Below, piece by piece: positions 14,427-20,447 of a stretch of DNA of 26,608 nucleotides. A program made the translations under genes and the position numbers. This stretch comes from Candidatus Parcubacteria bacterium. Its GTDB lineage: Bacteria; Patescibacteriota; Minisyncoccia; Minisyncoccales; PEYH01. How positions within the stretch are numbered: position 1 is the stretch's first letter; each line of letters opens with the position of its first letter. The stretch covers positions 1 to 26,608 of the forward strand of contig JAPLYH010000035.1 in the NCBI GenBank assembly GCA_026395615.1. Reading direction: 5' to 3'. A model generated the notes under the pieces. The model had not been told where the DNA came from, made no database searches, and worked only from the letters and a program-made list of their open reading frames with translations.

Positions 14427-14699
14427 ATGTCAAAAACAAAATCAGCAGGTTCAACTAGTTACGGACGAGATTCAAGGCCCAAATATTTAGGGGTCAAGCT
14501 TTATGAGGGACAAAAAGCCAAAGCGGGAATGATAATTATAAGACAAAGAGGAACAAAATTTATTCCTGGAAAAAATGTTGAAAAAGGCAAAGACGATACT
14601 TTGTTTGCTATTAAGGAAGGGTTAGTAAAATTCGCGACTAAACGCATTAAAAGATTTAATGGAACTCAGAGAAGAGCGAAAGTAGTTTCAGTAGAATAA
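14427..14699 (+). CDS. rpmA: 50S ribosomal protein bL27
   Basis: 90 aa. The sequence shows the bL27 pattern: a basic N-terminal tail with SAGSTSYGRDS that reaches the peptidyl-transferase centre, LGVKLYEGQ, IIRQRGTKFIPGKNV, and DDTLFAIKEG. It is full length. There is no SD. The usual partner rplU (bL21) is absent next to it; here it stands alone on the plus strand between a GC-rich cassette and rplI. Confidence 0.95.
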   Translation: MSKTKSAGSTSYGRDSRPKYLGVKLYEGQKAKAGMIIIRQRGTKFIPGKNVEKGKDDTLFAIKEGLVKFATKRIKRFNGTQRRAKVVSVE

Positions 14700-15167
14700 T
14701 TATTCCTCAACAATTTCGTTTGAAGATTCCTGTTCTACGATAATGGTAATCTTGACCTCCAAATGGTGGTCAAGGTTTATTTTCGCATGGAATTCGCCCA
14801 ATTCTTTTATCGGATTATCAAGAATAATTTGGTCCTTCTTAACATTAAAACCGCTATCGCTTAACTTTTTTGCGATTTTCAAAGGAGTAATGGCCTCAAA
14901 CAATTGTCCACCCTCGCCTGTTTTAACGAAAAACTCAAATTCTTGGCCATCAAGTTTAGAAGCAATTTTTTGGATTTCAATCAAATGTTCTTCTGCTATT
15001 TTTTCTCCTTGCTTTTTTATTTCTTTGAGTTCTGCCATTGCTGAGGCGTTAGCTGGTTTTGCCAAACCATTGGGAATCAAAAAATTTCTGGCATAACCGT
15101 CTTTTATGGATTTAATCTCATATTTTTTCCCTACAGTTTCTATATCTTTGAGTAGAATTACTTTCAT
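14700..15167 (-). CDS. rplI: 50S ribosomal protein bL9
   Basis: 155 aa. The N-terminal domain has the bL9 signature (MKVILLKDIETVGKKYEIKSIKDGYARNFLIPNGLA), then a long connecting helix (about 42-75) and the C-terminal domain with the GEGGQLFEAIT motif. Complete. It lies 30 bases after the protease gene and may be the last gene of the flippase-protease transcript. An AGGAA sequence precedes the ATG. Its stop codon abuts the rpmA stop on the opposite strand with no base between. Some CPR lineages lack bL9, so its presence helps narrow the lineage. Confidence 0.95.
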   Translation of the reverse strand: MKVILLKDIETVGKKYEIKSIKDGYARNFLIPNGLAKPANASAMAELKEIKKQGEKIAEEHLIEIQKIASKLDGQEFEFFVKTGEGGQLFEAITPLKIAKKLSDSGFNVKKDQIILDNPIKELGEFHAKINLDHHLEVKITIIVEQESSNEIVEE

Positions 15168-15197
15168 ATTCGTTCCTGTTCGTTATAAACTTTAATT

Positions 15198-16379
15198 TTA
15201 TTTTAATTCTTGTATCGCCCTATCTAATTGAGGATCTTTATTGGCATTATAATCCTCTTCTGTTATTTTTACCTCTATATCAGGAGAAAGTCCAATTTCA
15301 TTAATCATTTTTCTGGCTGGCGTTAGCCAATGGGCCACTGTTATTTTAAGAAGAGATCCTCCTCGCAAATCTATCGGTTCTTGAACAGAGCCCTTTCCAA
15401 ATGACTTCTCTCCTATTAATTTTACATTATCTCTGTTATCTCTCAAAGCAGCTGCTAAAATTTCAGCCCCGGAAGCTGACCCTTGGTTGATAAGAACAAC
15501 CGTCGGATATCCGGCTAAAGCTCCGCTGCCCGTTGCCCTATATTCTTGTTCCCCTTTTCCTTCGCCAAAACTTTCAATAGTAACCATATCCCCTTTTTGA
15601 ATAAACCAGCCAGCCATCAATTGAGCTTCATACAAAAGACCTCCTGGATTATTTCGTAAATCAAGAATAATCTTTTTCGCCGGGGACTCTAATATTTTTG
15701 GAACTATCTTTGAAAAATCAGCATCCAACCCGCTTGAGAATTGGTAAACCTTAATCTTTGCTATATCTCCATTCACTATTTCCCATTGGAAATTAGGGAT
15801 TTTTATTACATCTCTTGTTATTTCAAATATTTTAGTATCATTCCATCCCTCTCTAAGAATGGTTAAGTTCACGACCGTACCCTTAGCGCCCCGGATCAGT
15901 TTAACCGCTTTATCTGCAGTAATATCTTGAGAAAAAGTGTCATCTATTTTAATTATCTTATCTCCTGGCAATAATCCTGCTTTTTGGGCCGGAGATCCTT
16001 CAAGTGGCGAGACAATGGTAAGTTCACCATTCTTTTCCCCTATTTCCATTCCAACCCCCTCAAAAGAACCGGCTATATCCTCTTTAAAAATTTGGCTGTC
16101 ATCCGGATTAAAAAATGTTGTGTAGGGATCACCTAATCCGCTTACCATTCCTGCTGCAGCGCCATAAATCATTTTTTGATAATCAATATTTCCGGAATAT
16201 TTTTGTTCTATCTTATTCCAAACGTCCCATAATAAAGTTAAATCAACATTGTCGGGCAAGCCTGTCGGTGGCTTTGGTATTTGGTCATAACCATATTTAT
16301 AGCCGAACGAGAAAATAAGAACTCCGCCGATAACGGCAAGGATTAAAAATAAAATTTTCAATAAAAATGTCTTCTTCAT
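15198..16379 (-). CDS. ctpA: C-terminal processing protease (S41 family, CtpA/Prc-like)
   Basis: 393 aa from the ATG at 16379. An in-frame start further upstream (16430) would lie inside the previous gene, while 16379 gives a 4-base ATGA overlap. One N-terminal TM or signal-anchor helix lies at about 6-28, a PDZ domain at about 95-185, and the S41 catalytic domain follows. The catalytic Ser is about residue 303 in QGSASGAEI, and the Lys is about 329 in EKSFGKGSVQ. It cleaves C-terminal tails of exported proteins outside the membrane. It is coupled to the flippase-like gene upstream. Confidence 0.92.
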   Translation of the reverse strand: MKKTFLLKILFLILAVIGGVLIFSFGYKYGYDQIPKPPTGLPDNVDLTLLWDVWNKIEQKYSGNIDYQKMIYGAAAGMVSGLGDPYTTFFNPDDSQIFKEDIAGSFEGVGMEIGEKNGELTIVSPLEGSPAQKAGLLPGDKIIKIDDTFSQDITADKAVKLIRGAKGTVVNLTILREGWNDTKIFEITRDVIKIPNFQWEIVNGDIAKIKVYQFSSGLDADFSKIVPKILESPAKKIILDLRNNPGGLLYEAQLMAGWFIQKGDMVTIESFGEGKGEQEYRATGSGALAGYPTVVLINQGSASGAEILAAALRDNRDNVKLIGEKSFGKGSVQEPIDLRGGSLLKITVAHWLTPARKMINEIGLSPDIEVKITEEDYNANKDPQLDRAIQELK

Positions 16380-17419
16380 TTTTTTATTTTTCTTTTTAAT
16401 TTTTGAAAACAATAAACAACTTTTACGCACAAATATCTCAATTGTATCCAGGCGAATATTGCAAGACCGAACGCCGAGATTACCAGATTTAATCCTCTAA
16501 ATACTAAGCTAAATGCTACACCTGTGGCTGGATTTCCGGTGATACCACTGAATGCAAGAGCTTGAGTTGCTTCCAGTGTTCCTAGCGACGCAGGCAATGG
16601 AATGAATCCAGACAAATCTGTCATACTTCTTACCACAAATAGCCGCGTAATATCAAGCCGGGTTCCTAAAAAATATAAAGTTAACCAAGATGTAAATAAA
16701 ACTGCCGAAAGCTCTAAAATAACTACTAAGAAAATCATTGCGAGCTGTTTTTTGGGTCTATGAAAAAAAAGTTTCATTTCCTCCTCTACCTCATCCAAAG
16801 CGCCCATATTATCCTTAACAATACTAATCTTAGTCAGGTATAATTTTTCCGCCAATGTTTTGAAAAGGCCTTTTTCAGATGATACTTTTTTCGCTTTCCG
16901 AATTATTAAAAATAAAGCGATTATTGCTGCTGCGAGTATACTGATTCCTATAATCTCTGCCAACCAAGACAAATGTAAATAAATCAGAAGGAAAAATACG
17001 CCTACGAAAAATACCATTGTGGTGATAGAAAAGAACATCAATTCATCCAATATAACAGAGCTTATTATCCGACTGACAGGAATATTTGTTTCTTGTTTTA
17101 AAAAAAGAACTTTTGCTGGTTCACCCCCCATAAAAGAACAGGGCGTCACATAACTTATACTATAACCGATAATTCTCGCGATCATTAACTTAGATAATCT
17201 GACTTTTTTTCCTTTATCGTTTCCAATAATCATCCTCCATTTATAACTGCCAATAATAACCGGGCCAGACAGTAAAACCAATAATAACAAAGGCACTTGC
17301 CAACCTTTAAGGGTTGACAAAATTGCGATAACTCCAGCAATTCCTACTTCGCGAAGCGTGAAATAAAAAAGAATCGCTCCTAGAATAAAAAATATAAGAA
17401 ACCAAATCCATCTACGCAT
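16376..17419 (-). CDS. LPG-synthase-TM/UPF0104 family membrane protein (flippase-like)
   Basis: 347 aa with about eight TM helices. Conserved segments include the SYVTPCSFMGGEPAKVLFLK region (about 90-109), the motif of the lysylphosphatidylglycerol-synthase TM domain, and the C-terminal DLSGFIPLPASLGTLEA. Family members flip or transport lipids, or act with glycosyltransferases in envelope building. There is no catalytic LPG-synthase domain, so it is not an aminoacyl-lipid synthase. It starts the transcript that continues into ctpA. The predicted 5' leader is only a few nucleotides. Confidence 0.85.
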   Translation of the reverse strand: MRRWIWFLIFFILGAILFYFTLREVGIAGVIAILSTLKGWQVPLLLLVLLSGPVIIGSYKWRMIIGNDKGKKVRLSKLMIARIIGYSISYVTPCSFMGGEPAKVLFLKQETNIPVSRIISSVILDELMFFSITTMVFFVGVFFLLIYLHLSWLAEIIGISILAAAIIALFLIIRKAKKVSSEKGLFKTLAEKLYLTKISIVKDNMGALDEVEEEMKLFFHRPKKQLAMIFLVVILELSAVLFTSWLTLYFLGTRLDITRLFVVRSMTDLSGFIPLPASLGTLEATQALAFSGITGNPATGVAFSLVFRGLNLVISAFGLAIFAWIQLRYLCVKVVYCFQKLKRKIKK

Positions 17420-17429
17420 ATAGTATTCT

Positions 17430-17458
17430 ATTATACTCTAATCTACTACCCGAAACAA
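17430..17458 (-). promoter_or_regulatory. promoter of flippase-ctpA-rplI transcript
   Basis: On the minus strand TTGTTT (17453-17458) and a perfect TATAAT (17430-17435) are 17 bases apart. The -10 lies 10 bases before the ATG, so the mRNA would be nearly leaderless. Confidence 0.65.
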
Positions 17459-17484
17459 GAAATTTTATTTCTTAAGGCAAAAAA

Positions 17485-17530
17485 TAAAGGGCGCGGGGAA
17501 TGCACACACTGTGTGCGCACATCCCCGCGT
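17485..17530 (-). terminator. strong terminator at the end of the 17.5-18.0 kb GC-rich unit
   Basis: CGCGGGGA (17493-17500) pairs with TCCCCGCG (17523-17530). Inside, GCACAC pairs with GTGTGC. On the minus strand it is followed by CCTTTATTTTTT. Confidence 0.75.
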
Positions 17531-17676
17531 CTTCTCTGTCACCCCGTTACAGCAGCTACAAGCTACTGGATGGCCGCCATGTACACACACTTGATGGGTG
17601 TATCAGAAGGTGAGTGAGACTTCCTGAAGTGTACAAGTCTGGGGCCTTGTGAAACTAACGAGAGACAGAGACGCCC

Positions 17677-17781
17677 CTAGTTGAGACAGCCTGCAAACCG
17701 AAGCCTTCGCCTCAGCCCAACTGTCGCCAGGCGGCGGACCAAGCGAACCAGACGTCTATGAGGACTACCACGAATTGTCAT
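17677..17781 (-). CDS. possible 34-aa basic small protein in GC-rich unit
   Basis: The ATG at 17781 is preceded by TTGGAGGT at good spacing. The product is 34 aa with many arginines (RRLVRLVRRLATVGLRRRLR), and the next stop is at 17677-17679. The family is unknown. It may be an artefact of an RNA gene or of a decayed coding region. It is second in order after the 54-aa ORF and in another frame. Confidence 0.25.
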   Translation of the reverse strand: MTIRGSPHRRLVRLVRRLATVGLRRRLRFAGCLN

Positions 17782-17845
17782 CGCCGATCTACCTCCAAGG
17801 TAGATGCTGCCAGACTATAGTGCAACCTCCACCCAACTCGCGGGT

Positions 17846-18010
17846 CTAGGCCACCAGTCCAGCAACACAGCTCGTCGTTCGGGTCGTCTGAGTGGAAACG
17901 CCTCGGCGCACAGTCGCGTTCGTCGTCGCCATATCGCTTCCAGCTCCAGCTTCACGTCGCATGATGTCTCCCTCACACACAATGAGAGGACCTGCTCGCT
18001 GGTTTTGCAT
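17846..18010 (-). CDS. possible 54-aa small protein in GC-rich unit
   Basis: The ATG at 18010 is preceded by an excellent SD (GAGGAGGAAAGATCT spacing to ATG). It begins MQNQRAGPLIVCEGD and ends at TAG 17846-17848. No family is recognised; the later part is rich in Thr and Arg. This unit, unlike the other GC-rich units, has no long ORF on either strand. It may therefore hold this small gene, a frameshifted larger gene, or an RNA. The two longer plus-strand ORFs here lack an SD and look random. Confidence 0.4.
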   Translation of the reverse strand: MQNQRAGPLIVCEGDIMRREAGAGSDMATTNATVRRGVSTQTTRTTSCVAGLVA

Positions 18011-18039
18011 AGATCTTTCCTCCTCTTACTGCATAATGT

Positions 18040-18065
18040 CTTTTGCGCAACGCGTTACGCAAAAG
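18040..18065. promoter_or_regulatory. 26-bp near-perfect palindrome, putative operator
   Basis: CTTTTGCG and CGCAAAAG flank AACGCGTT; only one base pair (C/A) breaks full symmetry. On the minus strand TTGCGT within it and CATTAT downstream are 18 bases apart, so the palindrome would cover the -35 of the GC-rich unit at 17485-18010. Confidence 0.5.
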
Positions 18066-18091
18066 CAACAGCTACAGCTCTTTCATAATAC

Positions 18092-18112
18092 AAAAAATGA
18101 CCCTTTGGGTCA
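18092..18112 (-). terminator. terminator-like hairpin
   Basis: TGACCC-TTT-GGGTCA is followed on the minus strand by six T. It lies between the 88-bp repeat and the GC-rich unit and would stop transcription entering from the right. Confidence 0.65.
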
Positions 18113-18252
18113 ATGTGTTTTGATTTCTTTCCCATCTCGCATAACTTAATATTAAGTATTTTGTTTTATTTTTTATTGTTTTTTTAGGTTTATTTTTTTA
18201 GGTTTATTATCTATTTTATCCTTTTTATCCTGTGGAAAACTTTCCTCCAAAA
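18113..18252. other. AT-rich spacer with small repeats
   Basis: No ORF with support. It contains a 14-bp palindrome ACTTAATATTAAGT (18144-18157) and a perfect tandem pair of TTTTTTTAGGTTTA (18179-18192 and 18193-18206). Confidence 0.6.
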
Positions 18253-18340
18253 ATTACGCCACCCGGCGGCGTAGTGAGATTCCTTATATCTGCTGTGGGT
18301 TCCGATGTTTCACGAAAATTACGCCACCCGGCGGCGTAAT
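18253..18340 (+). repeat. 88-bp structured interspersed repeat, copy A
   Basis: Two 23-nt hairpin arms (18253-18275 and 18318-18340) flank a 42-bp core (18276-18317). The right arm is a perfect 8-bp stem (ATTACGCC/GGCGTAAT) with a 7-nt loop; the left arm has one G-T. The arms also share 24 identical bases as direct repeats, counting AAA before them. The core matches copy B at 35 of 42 positions. The flanks TCCAAAA (left) and CT (right) are also shared. Confidence 0.85.
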
Positions 18341-18383
18341 CTCACGTAATCTCATATTTTATGATTATGATTTTAAAAAACAA

Positions 18384-18411
18384 TGAGCCACGATCGTAAA
18401 GACCGTGGCTC
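18384..18411 (-). terminator. rho-independent terminator of the orphan gene at 18440
   Basis: On the minus strand GAGCCACGGTC and GATCGTGGCTC form the stem around CTTTAC or similar, followed by ATTGTTTTTT. Confidence 0.8.
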
Positions 18412-18439
18412 CGGTTCCTCGTGGACGCGCGAGGGGAAA

Positions 18440-18898
18440 TCAGGCAGGAGTACCTGCTGCCGAAAGCAGCATGAGCGGCTTGACAGCTTTGGACTCCAGA
18501 ATCTTGAACTGCAAACCGCCTCGCTCAAAGATTCCTGTCCCCAAGTTCTTTTCAACGCGCCACAATTGATTCCGGGCGATGACGTACCTAGCACGCTCTG
18601 CCACATAGTCAGTCCCAGGGGCTTCCATCGACAAATCGGGGTGTTCACTGAAGTTCCAGTAGGAATCCTCTTCGCCGAGAATGATGAGGAGTTCATCGCT
18701 CTCCAACTCGCTTGAGATTCGCTGGAAATCCTCTGCAGACAAGTCACCCCAGCCGAGTTTGTCGCCGGAACTGCTGTACCAACCGCCGTTATGAATGATC
18801 TTGGTCTTCCCGCTACGCGTCTGTCCACCATAGATGCCAAACAGAGGACTTCGTGGTTCATCTTCGGTTCCGAACATTCCTTTCACTAGTCGCTTCAT
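18440..18898 (-). CDS. orphan protein of a GC-rich cassette
   Basis: 152 aa from the ATG at 18898, chosen because a strong SD (CAGGAGGG) lies just before it. The longer in-frame extension to 18994 would be read through the leader hairpin and is AT-rich. The family is not recognised. The middle reads GIYGGQTRSGKTKIIHNGGWY, which looks like a P-loop at first glance but lacks the correct spacing and following strands. A GWGDLSAEDFQRISSEL helix and an acidic LLIILGEEDSYWNF strand follow. It is GC-rich with its own promoter, leader hairpin and terminator. An overlapping minus-strand ORF in another frame is a shadow. Confidence 0.72.
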   Translation of the reverse strand: MKRLVKGMFGTEDEPRSPLFGIYGGQTRSGKTKIIHNGGWYSSSGDKLGWGDLSAEDFQRISSELESDELLIILGEEDSYWNFSEHPDLSMEAPGTDYVAERARYVIARNQLWRVEKNLGTGIFERGGLQFKILESKAVKPLMLLSAAGTPA

Positions 18899-18923
18899 AA
18901 GCGCCCTCCTGTTGATTTTGCTC

Positions 18924-18986
18924 TTTTCTTGCGACACAACAACCAGGGAAAATTCTAATTTTCTAAACTGTTGTGTCGCAAGAAAA
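18924..18986 (-). promoter_or_regulatory. 63-nt leader hairpin with 18-bp perfect stem
   Basis: TTTTCTTGCGACACAACA (18924-18941) is exactly repeated in inverted form at 18969-18986. A second perfect 7-bp stem (GAAAATT/AATTTTC, 18948-18963) lies in the loop. It ends about 14 bases before the SD of the gene at 18440-18898, and the whole leader appears transcribed. Confidence 0.75.
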
Positions 18987-19026
18987 CTAATCAAATCTAA
19001 AAAGAACTATTACATCTGATATCCGA

Positions 19027-19055
19027 AGCATATTATATAAAGACCTTTTTGTCAA
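19027..19055 (-). promoter_or_regulatory. promoter of the orphan gene at 18440
   Basis: On the minus strand TTGACA (19050-19055) and TATGCT (19027-19032) are separated by 17 bases. The leader to the ATG is about 120 nt. Confidence 0.6.
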
Positions 19056-19059
19056 ATCA

Positions 19060-19082
19060 AAAAACAGCTGATTAGCTGTTTT
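19060..19082 (-). terminator. terminator after tRNA-Lys
   Basis: AAAACAGCT and AGCTGTTTT form a 9-bp stem with a short loop and T-runs on both strands. It lies 42 bases after the tRNA 3' end. Confidence 0.75.
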
Positions 19083-19124
19083 AGCTCGACAGATTCACTA
19101 TTTCAGCGATAGCAAAAATTTTTG

Positions 19125-19196
19125 TGCCCCGCGGAGGATTCGGACCTCCAACTTTTTGCTTAAAAGGCAACTACTCTACCATTGAGTTAGCGGGGC
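19125..19196 (-). tRNA. tRNA-Lys (anticodon TTT)
   Basis: The 72-nt cloverleaf is complete. The acceptor stem is GCCCCGC/GCGGGGC with discriminator A, the D stem ACTC/GAGT, and the anticodon loop CTTTTAA. The T stem is GGAGG/CCTCC with loop TCCGAAT. One mismatch (G-A) sits at the top of the anticodon stem. CCA is not encoded. It lies 61 bases downstream of dnaJ on the same strand. Confidence 0.93.
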
Positions 19197-19257
19197 AAGA
19201 AAACGTAAAATTTAAAGCGAAAAACTAAAAATAAAAATAAATTAAAAATTTTCTCAA

Positions 19258-20370
19258 TTACATTCCTTCTTGTCTCAACCTATTTAATAACTCTTTCTGT
19301 GTTTTTGTCAACTTTTTCGGAGGAACAACTTGTATTTTAACATATAAATCCCCTCTTCCATAACCAGAAAATCTTGGAATTCCCTTTCCGGTAATTCTAA
19401 AAACTTTTCCTGGTTCAGTTCCGGCGGGCACTTTTAAAAATATCTCTCTTTCTTTTCCTAAATTCGGAACTAATACTTCGTCTCCCAAGGCCAACTGAGA
19501 GAATAAAATGTTAGTTGTTGCGAATAAATCATCCCCTCTTCTATCAAACGTAGGATGTTTTTTAACAAACACCCTGACATATAAATCGCCAGCAGCTCCT
19601 CCTCTCTTGCCTGCCTCTCCTTTGCTCTTAAACTTTAATAATTGTCCAGAATCAACGCCAGCAGGAATGACAACTTCTATTTTTTCTTCTTTCTTTATTC
19701 TCCCTTCTCCCTTGCAAACATTACACGCTTTTTCAGGAGTATTACCTTCACCCTTGCAAGTCGGGCAAACAGTATAATGCGCAACTGTTCCGAATATTGT
19801 TCTTCTAATTTCTTGAACTTGACCAACGCCTCTGCAGGTTTGGCACTCTTTTAATTTTGTTCCCGGTTCAGCGCCGCTTCCGCCACAACGCCCGCAGGTT
19901 TCGTTTTTATAAATATTAAATGTCCGCTCCTGGGAAGAAAGAGTATCTTGTAAATTAATTTCCACATCTATCTGAATATCCCCTCCCCTTCTTAAATCCT
20001 GTTTTTTTGTTCTTCTTCCCCCAAAAAATTCTTCAAAAATATCGCCTAGATTATCAAATCCGGCGCTACTTGTATTGCCTTGCTGTTGCGCTTGTTCCCA
20101 AAAAGAACCAAAATCAAAACCAGAAAATCCGGCGTTTCCAAAACCGCCTTGTCCACCCATATTCTCAAATGAAGAACCAAATTGATCGTATTGTTGTCTT
20201 TTGTCTTTGTCCGACAAAACCTGATACGCCTCATTGATTTTATGGAATTTCTTTTCATCTCCGCCCTTATCAGGATGATGCTGATGAGCCAAGTGGCGAT
20301 ACGCTTTTTTGATTTCATCTTGAGAAGCGCCTTTTTCCACTCCTAAAATTTTGTAATAATCTTCTGGCAT
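19258..20370 (-). CDS. dnaJ: chaperone DnaJ (Hsp40)
   Basis: 370 aa. The J domain covers 1-65 with HPD at 32-34. A Gly/Phe-rich region lies at about 64-125. Four CxxCxGxG zinc repeats (CGRCGGSG, CQTCRGVG, CPTCKGEG, CNVCKGEG) cover about 159-220, then the C-terminal substrate-binding domains. It stimulates the ATPase of DnaK and delivers clients. It lies 77 bases after dnaK. There is no SD. Confidence 0.97.
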   Translation of the reverse strand: MPEDYYKILGVEKGASQDEIKKAYRHLAHQHHPDKGGDEKKFHKINEAYQVLSDKDKRQQYDQFGSSFENMGGQGGFGNAGFSGFDFGSFWEQAQQQGNTSSAGFDNLGDIFEEFFGGRRTKKQDLRRGGDIQIDVEINLQDTLSSQERTFNIYKNETCGRCGGSGAEPGTKLKECQTCRGVGQVQEIRRTIFGTVAHYTVCPTCKGEGNTPEKACNVCKGEGRIKKEEKIEVVIPAGVDSGQLLKFKSKGEAGKRGGAAGDLYVRVFVKKHPTFDRRGDDLFATTNILFSQLALGDEVLVPNLGKEREIFLKVPAGTEPGKVFRITGKGIPRFSGYGRGDLYVKIQVVPPKKLTKTQKELLNRLRQEGM

Positions 20371-20447
20371 TTTTTAAATCAAAAAATAAAAACGATAAGA
20401 GAGCGAAATTATTTCTTAGAAATAATTAAGTGAGTTTGAATGTAATT

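Noticed and set aside
17804..18149. Two overlapping plus-strand ORFs in the GC-rich unit
   Set aside because: Weak or no SD, Ser/Arg-rich random-like translation, and they run out of the GC-rich block; the minus strand has the promoter, SD and terminator.
18253..18340. CRISPR-like reading of the 24-base direct repeats
   Set aside because: Only two repeats with a single 41-bp spacer that itself is conserved at another locus; this is one structured element, not an array.
18373..18861. 162-codon minus-strand ORF overlapping the orphan gene at 18440
   Set aside because: No SD at its start and runs through the terminator hairpin; the other frame has SD and ends before the terminator.
18440..18898. 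P-loop NTPase reading of GGQTRSGKT in the orphan protein
   Set aside because: The glycine/lysine spacing does not fit GxxxxGK[ST] with a preceding hydrophobic strand, and no Walker B follows.
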